This document shows, piece after piece, positions 8,722-17,789 of a stretch of DNA of 64,000 bases; within the stretch, counting starts at the first letter, position 1, and each line of letters starts with the position of its first letter. The notes below the pieces were generated by a model, which saw only the letters and a list, made by a program, of their open reading frames with translations, had not been told where the DNA came from and searched no databases. Position numbers and translations under genes: made by a program. This stretch comes from Allocoprococcus comes (lineage in GTDB: Bacteria; Bacillota; Clostridia; Lachnospirales; Lachnospiraceae). The stretch covers positions 43,183 to 107,182 of the forward strand of contig NZ_JAAIMM010000010.1 in the NCBI RefSeq assembly GCF_013300725.1. Direction: 5' to 3'.

Positions 8722-9909
8722 ATGAAACCATTTTATAAAAGCAAAAACTTACTTTTTTACACACTATATACGGTACTAACTTCCATCGCCCTGACCCGCG
8801 GAATTTTTCTGCTGTTTTTAACCCACAAAGGTTTAAGCGTTTCCGAAGTGGCACTTTATTCCATTGTGTTAAATATTTCCATCACCATTTTTGAAATACC
8901 TACCGGCTATTTTGGTGATAAATTCGGAAAACGTAACTCCCTGATGCTCGGATGCTTTTTACTCGCACTTCATTCATTTACAATGATAATCTCCAAAAAA
9001 CCGGTTGCTTTTATGATTCTAGCAGGATTGGAAGGATTTGCCTACACATTTGTCACCGGTAGTAACAGTGCATTATTATATGATATTTTAAAAAGAGAGC
9101 ATACTGAAAATGACTATTTGAAAATAAATTCAAAAGTTCTTTCACTTGAATCACTGATAATTGGTATTTCAATCTTTATCGGTGGAGAACTGGCTGCATG
9201 TTCATGGAACCTTGTCTACGAAATTCAAATAGTTACCATGCTTTTTGCAATTGTATTTCTGCGAAATATTGATGAACCGAAACATAATTCAAAAGCAGTT
9301 CATCTTAAAACAGATTTCAAGAAATACAGACCGGGAACGATTTTATGCTTTTTCATCCTCATTTCCAGCATAACAGATGGTATATTTGGCGGATATTATA
9401 ATATGAATCAGCTATTTTTGGACCGAATTCACATCAATATTTCAACAATTGGATTTTTCTTTTCCGCATCGTATTTTATCAATTCAGTAGCCTACCTGTT
9501 AGTTGGATTTATTTTGAAAATATTAAATCACAAACAGGTATTTATATATGGTTTATTCATACAGGGATTTCTGTTTCTGCTATTGATGCACATGAAAAAT
9601 CCTTCTGTTTTCCTGATTTTTACAATTATTGCCTGTTTTATACCGGAAATACTTTTTACTGTTTCTGACAGTATTATCCAGGACTATATAGACTCCAAAT
9701 ATCGTGCCACTATCTTGTCCGTTGTTTCTATGCTGCGCACTTGCACCACTGCTCTGTGCTATGGAATTATGGGAAAGGTATTTGATCAGATTTCTCTTGG
9801 ATTTTTCTTTTTGGGACTCGCTGCTGTTACACTGATTTTTGCAGGGTTGTCAGTTGTTGCCTGGTTAATACTAAATTATTCAAAATTTCATGCTAACAAT
9901 AAATGTTAA
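8722..9909 (+). CDS. MFS transporter
   Basis: 395 aa, hydrophobic throughout, with about 12 predicted membrane segments. After the second segment comes the MFS loop signature in the form GYFGDKFGKRNSL (about residues 58-70), equivalent to the G-x-x-x-D-R-x-G-R-R motif between TM2 and TM3. The protein is of normal length for a drug/metabolite MFS exporter; substrate is unknown. Codon usage is more AT-rich than in neighbouring operons (many ATA and TTT codons), which would fit recent acquisition. It is the only plus-strand gene between 0.6 and 35 kb and is bounded by the palindrome upstream and a shared terminator downstream. Confidence 0.85.
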   Translation: MKPFYKSKNLLFYTLYTVLTSIALTRGIFLLFLTHKGLSVSEVALYSIVLNISITIFEIPTGYFGDKFGKRNSLMLGCFLLALHSFTMIISKKPVAFMILAGLEGFAYTFVTGSNSALLYDILKREHTENDYLKINSKVLSLESLIIGISIFIGGELAACSWNLVYEIQIVTMLFAIVFLRNIDEPKHNSKAVHLKTDFKKYRPGTILCFFILISSITDGIFGGYYNMNQLFLDRIHINISTIGFFFSASYFINSVAYLLVGFILKILNHKQVFIYGLFIQGFLFLLLMHMKNPSVFLIFTIIACFIPEILFTVSDSIIQDYIDSKYRATILSVVSMLRTCTTALCYGIMGKVFDQISLGFFFLGLAAVTLIFAGLSVVAWLILNYSKFHANNKC

Positions 9910-9915
9910 AAAAGC

Positions 9916-9945
9916 CGCATGGAAAAACTTTCGTTTTTTCATGCG
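9916..9945. terminator. Bidirectional intrinsic terminator
   Basis: A 13-bp stem with one mismatch closes on a four-base loop (GAAA on the minus strand). On the minus strand it is followed by TTTTTT (9907-9914), ending the sugar operon whose last gene stops at 9978. On the plus strand it follows the MFS stop by 7 nt and its own arm is T-rich. Confidence 0.85.
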
Positions 9946-9977
9946 CCCCTTCACAAGATTGTATCCCTAATATTTAC

Positions 9978-10850
9978 TTAAAAACATCCATCAGATCCAA
10001 AAATCTTCATTGCACTTTCCACGTTCGCCTGCATTGCAGTCACTCCAGCTCTAGCTATCTCTTCAAAAAACACTGCATCTGTTTCCTTCTTATCATTCAG
10101 ATACTGCATCACACCTTTTCCACCCGCCAGCGATAAATATGTATAATAGTTAATCTTGCAGATTCCATTTTTAATCGCAGTTTTATACTCTTCTTCGCTT
10201 AAGCCGGAACCACCGTGCATCACATACGGGATATCTTTCGCATTTTTTATCAGAGTAATCCGATCCAGATCCAGCACCGGCTTTTCTGTATAAATACCAT
10301 GTGCTGTTCCAAATCCAATTGCAAGTGCATCCACTTCTGTTTTTTCAATAAATTCTTTTGCCATTGCAGGATCCGTATATGCTTCTTCACGCGTATAGGA
10401 TTTTCCGCTTCCTTCCGCCGCACCTGCTTTTGAAGTCAGGATATGACCAAGCTCTGCTTCTACAGAAGCCCCCTTTTTATGTGCATATTCTACAACAGTC
10501 CTTGTCTCCTGAACATTGTCTTCAAACGGCTTTGCAGATGCGTCATACATCACCGAAGTAAATCCCATATCGACAGCATGCCTGCAGCTTTCAATACTTG
10601 CACCATGATCCAGATGTACAACAACCGGAACCTTTGCCGCTTTTGCAAGCTGTAGCATAACAGGTCCGATCACATCAATGGAAATCAGATGTCTGTGTGA
10701 ATCCGCATACTGCAGAATCACAGGGCTTTTCAGCTCCTCTGCCGCAGCTATAATCGCCATTCCGGATTCCAGAGATGTACAGTTAAATGCACCAACTCCA
10801 TATTTTTCCTGTTTTGCTTTTTCAAGCACTTCCTTTAAGGTTACTAACAT
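9978..10850 (-). CDS. Class II ketose-bisphosphate aldolase
   Basis: 290 aa zinc-dependent aldolase of the FbaA/GatY/KbaY family, cleaving a ketose phosphate to dihydroxyacetone phosphate and an aldehyde. Visible signatures are HLDHGAS at 79-85 (zinc ligand and catalytic Asp), the VEAELG segment with its Glu near 135, the zinc His in FGTAHG near 180 and the phosphate-binding HGGSGLS near 207. It is the last gene of the operon and overlaps the oxidoreductase by 7 nt. In this context the substrate is probably a product of the DhaKL-like kinase rather than glycolytic fructose 1,6-bisphosphate; that part is inference. Confidence 0.9.
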   Translation of the reverse strand: MLVTLKEVLEKAKQEKYGVGAFNCTSLESGMAIIAAAEELKSPVILQYADSHRHLISIDVIGPVMLQLAKAAKVPVVVHLDHGASIESCRHAVDMGFTSVMYDASAKPFEDNVQETRTVVEYAHKKGASVEAELGHILTSKAGAAEGSGKSYTREEAYTDPAMAKEFIEKTEVDALAIGFGTAHGIYTEKPVLDLDRITLIKNAKDIPYVMHGGSGLSEEEYKTAIKNGICKINYYTYLSLAGGKGVMQYLNDKKETDAVFFEEIARAGVTAMQANVESAMKIFGSDGCF

Positions 10851-11860
10851 GATCTTCCTCCTGCATCTTCAAATGCGCGGTCCAGAATCGAAGCATTCAG
10901 CAACGTCTCTTCTTTTGAGACAAGAGGTTTCTCGCCCTCCCGGATACATCTGCCAAACTGTTCAATCTCAAGCATATAGTTATCTGGGCAGAATACCATA
11001 TATTCCGTCTTTTTCTCGTCCAAAATTTCTACATTATTTACCACACCTTCTGATGTAACTGTAAATTTCTGCACATATCTGCAGTTGAAATTGCACGGAA
11101 CTTCGATCCGTCCCTTTTCACCTACCACTGCATAATAACCTCTGGAATAAGAATTCAGTGAAGAATAGCTTGCTGCCTGTGTTCCATCTTCATACATCAG
11201 AAGTGTTGTATTACTTACATCCACACCTCTCTCCGGATCCATCTCTGCCAGTGCTTTTACCTTCACCGGTTTTTTTAAGTCCATCAGATAGCTGATCGTG
11301 CTGATATTGTAGCATGCCATGTCATAGAATGAACCGCCTCCGAGCTTCTGGTTCATACGGATATTTGACATATCAGTAAGTACATCTGTCAAATGTGACT
11401 CAATATATTTCACTTTTCCGATTTTGCCCTCATCGATCACTTCTTTTACTTTCTGAACCAGTGGCGCATGCCGGAAAGCAAATGCTTCCATGAGCAGAAC
11501 TCCATGCTCTTCACAGATTTCATACATTTTCTCAGCTTCTTTTGCATTCAATGCCAGAGGCTTTTCACAAAGAATATGTTTTCCTGCTTTTGCTGCCTTT
11601 TCTACCCACTCAAAATGCATGGAATTCGGAAGTGGGATATAGACAGCTTCCACATTCTCGTCTGCCAGAAGTGCGTCATAGCTGTCGTATGCTTTTTCAG
11701 CTCCGTACAATTTCTGAAATGCCTCTGCCTTTTCTTTTCCTCTGCTGGCAACGGCGTAAAAACTGGCATTCTCTGTCTGTAAAAGTCCCGGAATGGTTCT
11801 TACCTTTGCAATTGCTGCGCAGCCAAGAACGCCCCAGTTAATTTTCTTTTCCATCTCCAT
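10844..11860 (-). CDS. Gfo/Idh/MocA family oxidoreductase
   Basis: About 338 aa NAD(P)-dependent sugar dehydrogenase family protein. N-terminal Rossmann fold begins NWGVLGCAAIAK, and the cofactor-proximal EKPLALN (the conserved Glu-Lys-Pro of the family) lies near residue 97. The C-terminal alpha/beta domain contains a GGGSFYDMACY stretch, equivalent to the catalytic Gly-Gly-Gly-x-x-x-D-x-G/A-x-H/Y region. It would oxidise or epimerise a sugar or polyol in the pathway. The start is uncertain among 11863 (GTG), 11860 and 11854. The gene begins 6 nt before the kinase stop codon region ends, so it is co-translated with its neighbours. Confidence 0.88.
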   Translation of the reverse strand: MEMEKKINWGVLGCAAIAKVRTIPGLLQTENASFYAVASRGKEKAEAFQKLYGAEKAYDSYDALLADENVEAVYIPLPNSMHFEWVEKAAKAGKHILCEKPLALNAKEAEKMYEICEEHGVLLMEAFAFRHAPLVQKVKEVIDEGKIGKVKYIESHLTDVLTDMSNIRMNQKLGGGSFYDMACYNISTISYLMDLKKPVKVKALAEMDPERGVDVSNTTLLMYEDGTQAASYSSLNSYSRGYYAVVGEKGRIEVPCNFNCRYVQKFTVTSEGVVNNVEILDEKKTEYMVFCPDNYMLEIEQFGRCIREGEKPLVSKEETLLNASILDRAFEDAGGRSC

Positions 11861-11866
11861 CACCTA

Positions 11867-13615
11867 TTATGCGAGTTTTCCTTCTACAAATTCTCTCATT
11901 CCCTGGAAAATCAGATATACAGAAGTTGCTCCTGCATCCTGATGTCCTATTGCTCTTTCAAGCAGAGATTTTGCACGTCCGAATTTTGCAACATATTTCT
12001 TTGTATTTTCAACACCCTGTTTTGCACCTTCTTCTGCTGCTTTTAACATTTCAAGAAGTCCTTTGTCTGCATTTGCCGCAAGAGCATCGACAGCCGGTGA
12101 AAGTGCATCTACCATGGTCTTATCGCCAACTTCTGCTCCTCCTCTTTCCTGAATTGCAGCAAGGCTCTTCTTTTCCATATCAGCCAGATCTTTTGCTGTG
12201 ATCACTGCCTGCGGATCCATTCCCTTTGCACCTGCCAGATACAGGCTTCCGAAAATAACACCTGAAGCACCGCCCATAGACATCAGCATTGCCTGACCTG
12301 CGGTTTCAAACAGCTGGTAAGCATTCTCTTCACCCTGCATTTTGAGCAGTTTTTTCTTTGCTTTCTGCATACCGCCTGCCATGCCGATTCCGTGATCTCC
12401 ATCACCAATCGCACTGTCAATTTCTGTCAGGTATGGTTTATTTGCAATAATCTTATCTGCAATATAAAGAAGCATGTTTCTTGTATCTTCTGCATTTAAT
12501 TCTGTAAGTTCGCCTTCTTTGCTTCTCACAATCTCTGCCGGTTCTACATCATTTTCATCGAACTCGATTTCTTCATCTTCTCCGTCATCTTCAACGGTCT
12601 CACCAGATACAGATCCTTTTGCATAATATGGTGAATAGCACGGTGCATCATAATATGGTTTCAGTTCATCATCCAGTTTCAGGAATGTGATTGAAAATCC
12701 ACCCATTTCCATACAGGTACAATAGGTCTTGATTTCTGTATCGTAGATCTTAAGTCCATCCTTGTGCATACGTTTATGTAATTCATAAAATACAAGGTTC
12801 AGTTCAAGAAGTGGTGTAGATCCAAGTCCATTGACCAGAACTGCGATTTCATCGCCTTCTTTTAATCCCATCTCTTCTTTCAGCTCTTTGTACATACGGT
12901 CAACCATATCACTGCAAGGCATCATCTTTGTACGTTCAATTCCCGGTTCACCGTGAAGTCCCATACCAAATTCCATCTCATCGTCTGCGATTTCAAATGT
13001 CGGTTTGTCATTTCCCGGAAGTGTTCCAGGTGATGTTGCAAGTCCGATGGTATTTGTATTATCTCTTGCTTTTTCTGTAATGCGGACAACCTCTTCCAGA
13101 CTGAGTCCCGCATCACATGCAGCTCCGGCAATCTTAATGGTGTATACATCTCCGGCAATACCACGGCGGTCTGTAATTCTTTCCTTCGGTGCTGATGCAA
13201 AATCATCCCACTCACGAACATGTGCCGTCTTCATTCCTTCTGCCTGGCACATTTCTTCTGCCATATCAAAGTTCAGGTTATCTCCTGCGTAGTTTCCATA
13301 AACAAAGAGGACACCTTTTCCCTGGTCAACTGCTTTTGCAGCTTCCATGATCAGTTCCGGATTCGGGGAAGCACATACATTTCCACACGCAACAGCATCT
13401 GCAAGTCCTGCTCCGCAATATCCGGTAAACAGCGGTTCATGTCCGCTTCCACCACCGATTACAAGTGCAACTTTATCTTTTCTGTGTCCTTTATAAGTAA
13501 ATGCATTGTATTCGCCAACTTTTTTATAATACTTTCTATATGCCATCAGATATCCTGCAAGGCTTTCTTCCACAACATTTGATACGTCTTTATTTAAAAT
13601 TTTCTTTGTTCCCAT
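11867..13615 (-). CDS. DhaK-DhaL fused ketose kinase (dihydroxyacetone kinase family)
   Basis: 582 aa single-chain ATP-dependent kinase. The DhaK half (1-340) has GGGSGHEPLFTGYCG and the substrate-binding His221 in GLHGEPG, matching the His that forms a hemiaminal with the ketone in Citrobacter DhaK. An acidic linker (about 345-365) leads to the DhaL half, with its Mg/ATP-binding IGDGDHGIGM near 405. Family members phosphorylate dihydroxyacetone, erythrulose or apulose; the company of a TIM-barrel isomerase and a SIS isomerase suggests a C4-C6 ketose rather than dihydroxyacetone itself. Good AAGGAGG site before the start. No PTS DhaM is nearby, consistent with ATP use. Confidence 0.9.
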   Translation of the reverse strand: MGTKKILNKDVSNVVEESLAGYLMAYRKYYKKVGEYNAFTYKGHRKDKVALVIGGGSGHEPLFTGYCGAGLADAVACGNVCASPNPELIMEAAKAVDQGKGVLFVYGNYAGDNLNFDMAEEMCQAEGMKTAHVREWDDFASAPKERITDRRGIAGDVYTIKIAGAACDAGLSLEEVVRITEKARDNTNTIGLATSPGTLPGNDKPTFEIADDEMEFGMGLHGEPGIERTKMMPCSDMVDRMYKELKEEMGLKEGDEIAVLVNGLGSTPLLELNLVFYELHKRMHKDGLKIYDTEIKTYCTCMEMGGFSITFLKLDDELKPYYDAPCYSPYYAKGSVSGETVEDDGEDEEIEFDENDVEPAEIVRSKEGELTELNAEDTRNMLLYIADKIIANKPYLTEIDSAIGDGDHGIGMAGGMQKAKKKLLKMQGEENAYQLFETAGQAMLMSMGGASGVIFGSLYLAGAKGMDPQAVITAKDLADMEKKSLAAIQERGGAEVGDKTMVDALSPAVDALAANADKGLLEMLKAAEEGAKQGVENTKKYVAKFGRAKSLLERAIGHQDAGATSVYLIFQGMREFVEGKLA

Positions 13616-13641
13616 TTATAATGCCTCCTTATCCCTTATCG

Positions 13642-14205
13642 CTATTCAACATTTCGATGATTCTTTGACATTTTTTCAAAAGTAAGATCCGGTGTCTCAT
13701 CTACAATTGTCATGATGATGATATCAAATAATATCAGCAGACACTGTTCAAACAGATTTCCCATTGGCTGGAAAGACGGAACCACATCATCCGTTCCTCT
13801 GTAAACTGCAGCCGGAACAAAAAATACCTTATCCGCAACATTTTTTGCAGTGTCACCGCTTGGTGATCCGGTCACGACATAGATCATAGCTCCCGCTTCT
13901 TTTGCACGTTCACAGATATAATTGATATGTCCGATACGTCCATCCCCAAGGGTTGCGATCAGAAGATCTCCTTCTCCGATCGACGGGGTTGTGTCGTCCC
14001 AGATCCAGTGGATCTCTTTTCCCATATGCATCAGTCTCATGGCAAACGCTCTTGTCGCCATACCTTCCCGTCCGACACCGATCAGGAAAATCCGGTCATG
14101 CGCCTTTACTTCATCAATAAACTCACGCATATTCTGCTGATCCACTCTTTCGAATACCTGCCTGTATTCTTCGAGAATTTTTTCATACGTTTCTTTGTAA
14201 TCCAT
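13642..14205 (-). CDS. SIS-domain isomerase, 6-phospho-3-hexuloisomerase-like
   Basis: 187 aa single SIS domain, the size of 6-phospho-3-hexuloisomerase (HxlB/PHI). Visible are GVGREGMATRAFAMRL (phosphosugar-binding loop and helix) and the second SIS segment ending in VVTGSPSG. It would isomerise a phosphoketose or aldose phosphate. The partner hexulose-phosphate synthase (HxlA) that accompanies HxlB in the ribulose monophosphate pathway is absent, so a different substrate is likely. Start 14205 was chosen over 14223 because AAGGAGG ends 6 nt before it and the longer frame would start on the ribosome binding site. It begins 11 nt after the TIM-barrel gene. Confidence 0.82.
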   Translation of the reverse strand: MDYKETYEKILEEYRQVFERVDQQNMREFIDEVKAHDRIFLIGVGREGMATRAFAMRLMHMGKEIHWIWDDTTPSIGEGDLLIATLGDGRIGHINYICERAKEAGAMIYVVTGSPSGDTAKNVADKVFFVPAAVYRGTDDVVPSFQPMGNLFEQCLLILFDIIIMTIVDETPDLTFEKMSKNHRNVE

Positions 14206-14216
14206 CCTGTGCCTCC

Positions 14217-15107
14217 TTAACATCCAAGCTCTTTATGAAGATAATCCATTGTCTTTTTCATTCCTTCATAAACGGCATCGTCATCATCTTCAAAAATAGT
14301 TACAACTTCCAGATACTGTGTAATATTATCCAGTCCGGCTCCGGTTGTGGCTCTCTTAATAAGCTCCGGTGTAATAATTCCTTCTTCATGGGTGAAATCC
14401 CAGTGTCTGTCCCACAACCCGTCTGTCTGCTGTAAATGGATTGATCCAATATACGGAGCACATTTATTAAACCAGAGTTCAATATCTGCTTCTTCTTTCA
14501 GAAGTGGTTTATAAAGGGCATGTCCCCAGTCAACCAGCAGTTTGATCGGAATATCTGTACCTTCCAGATCCTGCATCATTTTCACAGATACTTCCGGACT
14601 GTGTGGAAATTCTGTAATCAGCGGGGTTGCTTCAATATGGATTTCTTTCAGACCTTTTACTTTGCCATATTCAGCAAGCTGTCTCAGATAATTCAGCATA
14701 TCCTGGTAAAGTTCTTCCCGTCTTTCCGGGTTTCTTGCATCTTCATAATCCATTCCACCAACCGGTGTTCCCATTACACTTGCACCCATTTCAACTGTCA
14801 TATCAATGGCTCTCTTGAAAAAGGTAAATGCAACATCTCTCTGAACTTTTGACGGTGCAAGAAGATGTGCATAAGAGTAAGATGCAAGTCCTCCAAATGT
14901 TGCATCAATACTGACACCTGCTGCTTCAAATGCATCTTTATACTGATATACCATGACATCTCTCTGTTTCTGCGGCCACCACGGATCAATCAGATCCCAG
15001 CTAAACTGCACGTGATCCACACCAAAATCTTCTTTTACCATCTTTGCCAGTTTTACCGGATCCATCCAGCGTTTTACTGCAAATGATAAGTTTAACCCCA
15101 ATCTCAT
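14217..15107 (-). CDS. Sugar isomerase/epimerase, TIM barrel (AP endonuclease 2 family)
   Basis: 296 aa. The xylose-isomerase-like TIM barrel is shown by regularly spaced acidic/His motifs: VDHVQFSWD near 30, the metal-ligand Glu in IHIEATP near 167, LLVDWGHA near 203, IGSIHLQQ near 232 and a final Glu in YLEVV near 272. Relatives include tagatose/erythrulose-phosphate epimerases (EryC-like), apiose isomerase and hydroxypyruvate isomerases. It is the first catabolic gene after the importer permease, which suits the first step on the imported sugar. The exact substrate is not visible from the sequence. Confidence 0.82.
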   Translation of the reverse strand: MRLGLNLSFAVKRWMDPVKLAKMVKEDFGVDHVQFSWDLIDPWWPQKQRDVMVYQYKDAFEAAGVSIDATFGGLASYSYAHLLAPSKVQRDVAFTFFKRAIDMTVEMGASVMGTPVGGMDYEDARNPERREELYQDMLNYLRQLAEYGKVKGLKEIHIEATPLITEFPHSPEVSVKMMQDLEGTDIPIKLLVDWGHALYKPLLKEEADIELWFNKCAPYIGSIHLQQTDGLWDRHWDFTHEEGIITPELIKRATTGAGLDNITQYLEVVTIFEDDDDAVYEGMKKTMDYLHKELGC

Positions 15108-15135
15108 CTGAAAAATACCTCCTTCTTAGTCGTAA

Positions 15136-15165
15136 GACTGGCAGCACCATGTCAAACTGCCAGTC
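15136..15165 (-). other. Intercistronic hairpin between permease and isomerase
   Basis: GACTGGCAG 15136-15144 pairs perfectly with 15157-15165 around a 12-nt loop, with no T-tract after it. It separates transporter genes from catabolic genes and may stabilise or process the mRNA so that the two parts are expressed at different levels. Confidence 0.6.
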
Positions 15166-15182
15166 CTATATGCATTTAAAAT

Positions 15183-16190
15183 TTAGTTCAATTTAATCTT
15201 TTTCTGTCTGTTTTCACGAACGATATCGGAAATAGAACTGAAGGAAATAGCAAGTACTACAACGATACCGCTGACTGCTGACTGCCAGTAAGAGTTAACA
15301 CCGAACAGTACAATGATGTTCTGGATAATTGTAATGACTGCTGCTCCGATCAGGGCTCCTGCCGGATTACCAACACCACCTGTAAGTGATACACCACCGA
15401 TTACAGATGCTGCGATCGAGTTCATTGGCCAGTCTTCACCGATTGCTGTCTGGGCTGAACCAAGACGGCATACATACAGAAGACCTGCAAGTGCTGAGAT
15501 AAGACCCACCAGTGAGTAGATCATAACACGAATGCGATCTACTTTGATTCCAAGAATCTTAGCAGCTTCTTTACTATTACCAATTGCATAGATGTAGCGA
15601 CCTGTTTTTGTCTTCTTAACCATGAATAAGATTAAGATCAATACAATAATACAGATAATGAACGGAATCGGAATTGGTCCGACAGACTGTTTTCCAAGTG
15701 CCTGTGTATCAGACGGAATACCGGTAACTGCTTTACCTTTTGTGATAACCAGGTTGATACCACCATATACACCCTGCATACCGATTGTAGCAACCATAGA
15801 GTTCAGACGGAGACGTGTGATGATAATACCGTTGATAAATCCAAAAATAAGTCCGAGAATTAATCCGATTACCAGGCAAAGCCATGGGTTTAATCCTACA
15901 TTTACCATTAACATACCTGTTAAGATACCAGACAGGCAGGCAATCTTACCTACAGATAAGTCCAGTTCTCCAACTAACAAAAGCAGTGACTGCGCAATAC
16001 CGATCATGCCGACAAATGCCAGATCTCGAAGTACAGACTGTAAGTTATACACATTTAAGAAGTATGGTGACACAATACTTGCAATAATAATCATAACCAC
16101 CAGTATTGCCGCCATCGCTGTCATATTACTTTTCTTTAATGCACTGATAAATGCATTTCCAGATTTTTGTTTTGTATTTTCTTTACTCAT
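15183..16190 (-). CDS. Sugar ABC transporter permease (RbsC/MglC type)
   Basis: 335 aa integral membrane protein with about 8-10 membrane segments. The family region GLISALAGLLYVCRLGSAQ precedes the SIAASVIGGVSLTGGVGN motif that contacts the ATPase in CUT2 importers. It sits 20 nt after the ATPase gene and before the isomerase, in the usual order binding protein, ATPase, permease. The extreme N-terminus (25 residues, Lys-rich) is cytoplasmic. Only one permease gene is present, as expected for a CUT2 homodimer. Confidence 0.92.
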   Translation of the reverse strand: MSKENTKQKSGNAFISALKKSNMTAMAAILVVMIIIASIVSPYFLNVYNLQSVLRDLAFVGMIGIAQSLLLLVGELDLSVGKIACLSGILTGMLMVNVGLNPWLCLVIGLILGLIFGFINGIIITRLRLNSMVATIGMQGVYGGINLVITKGKAVTGIPSDTQALGKQSVGPIPIPFIICIIVLILILFMVKKTKTGRYIYAIGNSKEAAKILGIKVDRIRVMIYSLVGLISALAGLLYVCRLGSAQTAIGEDWPMNSIAASVIGGVSLTGGVGNPAGALIGAAVITIIQNIIVLFGVNSYWQSAVSGIVVVLAISFSSISDIVRENRQKKIKLN

Positions 16191-16210
16191 AATTAAACTT
16201 CCTCTTTCAT

Positions 16211-17692
16211 CTAAGAATCTACACCAATAATTGCTCCAAGAATAGCCTGCTGCTCTGTGTACTCATCGAATTCTCCGGCGATCCTGCCTTCATACATTGC
16301 AATAACTCTGTTCGAGCACTTCTTAATCTCTTCCATCTCAGATGAAATCATGATAATTCCGATCCCCTCTTCTTCTGCAAGCTTCTTCATGAGACGATAA
16401 ATCTCCGTTTTCGTTCCTACATCAATTCCCTTTGTCGGCTCATCAAATACCAGAAGCTTTGGCTTGCATGCCATCGCACGTCCGATAATGACTTTCTGCT
16501 GATTACCACCTGACAGGAACTGGATTTCTTTATCTGCCCCTGGTGTCTTTACGTCATACGTCTCTATGACATTTTTTGCCAGCTCATTTTCTTTCTTTCT
16601 GGAAATACTGATTCCACTTTTCAGTTCATCAAGAACAGAAACTGAAATATTATCTCTGATAGAAAGCACCGGTAAAATTCCCTGTTTTTTGCGTTCCTCC
16701 GGCAGGTAGATAAATCCATGTTTAACGGAATAATTGGTATCTCCTAATTTCCAGTCCTCTCCGTCCAGCTTAACGGATCCTTTATACACTGGCAGATATC
16801 CGAAGATTGCCTGCATTACTTCACTTCGTCCCGCACCGACCAGTCCTGAAAATCCAAGGATTTCTCCTTTTTTCAGCTTGAAACTTACATTTGTAAATTT
16901 TTCTCCTGTAAGTCCGTCAACTTCCAGCAGCACCTCATCTGATACCTTTGTGGAGTAGAAACGTTCATTCTGATCCAGTTCACGGCCGGTCATCTGTTTG
17001 ATAACCCATCCGGTATCTACATCCTTGATCTCTGAGTATGCAACTTTCTTACCATTACGGAATACCGTAATTACATCTGCAAGCTGGAAGATTTCTTCCA
17101 ATTTATGTGAAATGAAAATAATTGCCTTATTTTCTTTTCTTATTTTCTCTACTATATCAAACAAAATTTCTGTGTCCCTGCTTGTCAGACTGGTTGTCGG
17201 CTCGTCAAGCATCAACACTTCATAATCTTCATGTACGGTTGCACGGGCAATCTGTAACAGCTGCTGTGAAGAAATAGATATATCCTTTACCAGCTCATTC
17301 GGTTTTACAGGAATTGAGAATTTTTCCAGAATCGGAATTGCCCGTTCCTCAATTTCCTTTTGATTTACAGTTCCTTTGATCCCTGATTTTTCATACGGAA
17401 TAAATAAATTTTCAGCAACAGACATATATCCAAACAGGTCAATTTCCTGTGGGACGTATGCAATCTTGTCGAAAAGTGCTTTATTCTTCATCGCATTTTC
17501 GCCACCGATCAGAACTTCTCCTTCTTCCGGTTCATATACTCCGGTAAGACATTTGATCAGTGTACTTTTTCCCGCTCCGTTTTCTCCGATGATCGCATGA
17601 ATTTCTCCTGGTTCAAAGGCTACATCTACTGAATCCAGGGCGATAACTCCCGGAAACATCTTTGTAATATTTTTCGCCTCTAATATTTTCAT
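16211..17692 (-). CDS. Sugar ABC transporter ATP-binding protein (RbsA/MglA type)
   Basis: 493 aa with two fused ABC domains, typical of CUT2 importers. The first domain has Walker A GENGAGKSTL near 35, a signature ISISSQQLLQIARA in place of LSGGQ, and MLDEPTTSL. The second has the degenerate A loop GLVGAGRSE, then LSGGNQQKV and VFDEPTKGID. The ATG at 17692 follows GAGGAG by about 8 nt and gives the family's MKILEAKNITK start; an in-frame GTG at 17707 would overlap that site. Upstream lies a GC-rich hairpin that should lower expression relative to the binding protein. Confidence 0.93.
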   Translation of the reverse strand: MKILEAKNITKMFPGVIALDSVDVAFEPGEIHAIIGENGAGKSTLIKCLTGVYEPEEGEVLIGGENAMKNKALFDKIAYVPQEIDLFGYMSVAENLFIPYEKSGIKGTVNQKEIEERAIPILEKFSIPVKPNELVKDISISSQQLLQIARATVHEDYEVLMLDEPTTSLTSRDTEILFDIVEKIRKENKAIIFISHKLEEIFQLADVITVFRNGKKVAYSEIKDVDTGWVIKQMTGRELDQNERFYSTKVSDEVLLEVDGLTGEKFTNVSFKLKKGEILGFSGLVGAGRSEVMQAIFGYLPVYKGSVKLDGEDWKLGDTNYSVKHGFIYLPEERKKQGILPVLSIRDNISVSVLDELKSGISISRKKENELAKNVIETYDVKTPGADKEIQFLSGGNQQKVIIGRAMACKPKLLVFDEPTKGIDVGTKTEIYRLMKKLAEEEGIGIIMISSEMEEIKKCSNRVIAMYEGRIAGEFDEYTEQQAILGAIIGVDS

Positions 17693-17712
17693 AGATATGC
17701 TCCTCACTCAAA

Positions 17713-17759
17713 AAGCGGGGACGAGCAACTTGAGTATATCGAGTTACAAGTCCCCGCTT
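17713..17759 (-). other. Hairpin between binding-protein and ATPase genes
   Basis: A perfect 10-bp GC-rich stem (17713-17722 with 17750-17759). No long T-tract follows on the minus strand. In ABC importer operons such hairpins protect the 5' mRNA, so the binding protein is made in excess. The second sugar operon has an analogous hairpin at 57735-57762 with unrelated sequence. Confidence 0.75.
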
Positions 17760-17789
17760 AATAGTCATTCTAAATCTTTTTCACTTTTA

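Noticed and set aside
13642..14205. Ribulose monophosphate formaldehyde pathway
   Set aside because: The SIS protein resembles HxlB, but the essential partner HxlA is absent and the neighbours form a sugar importer operon.
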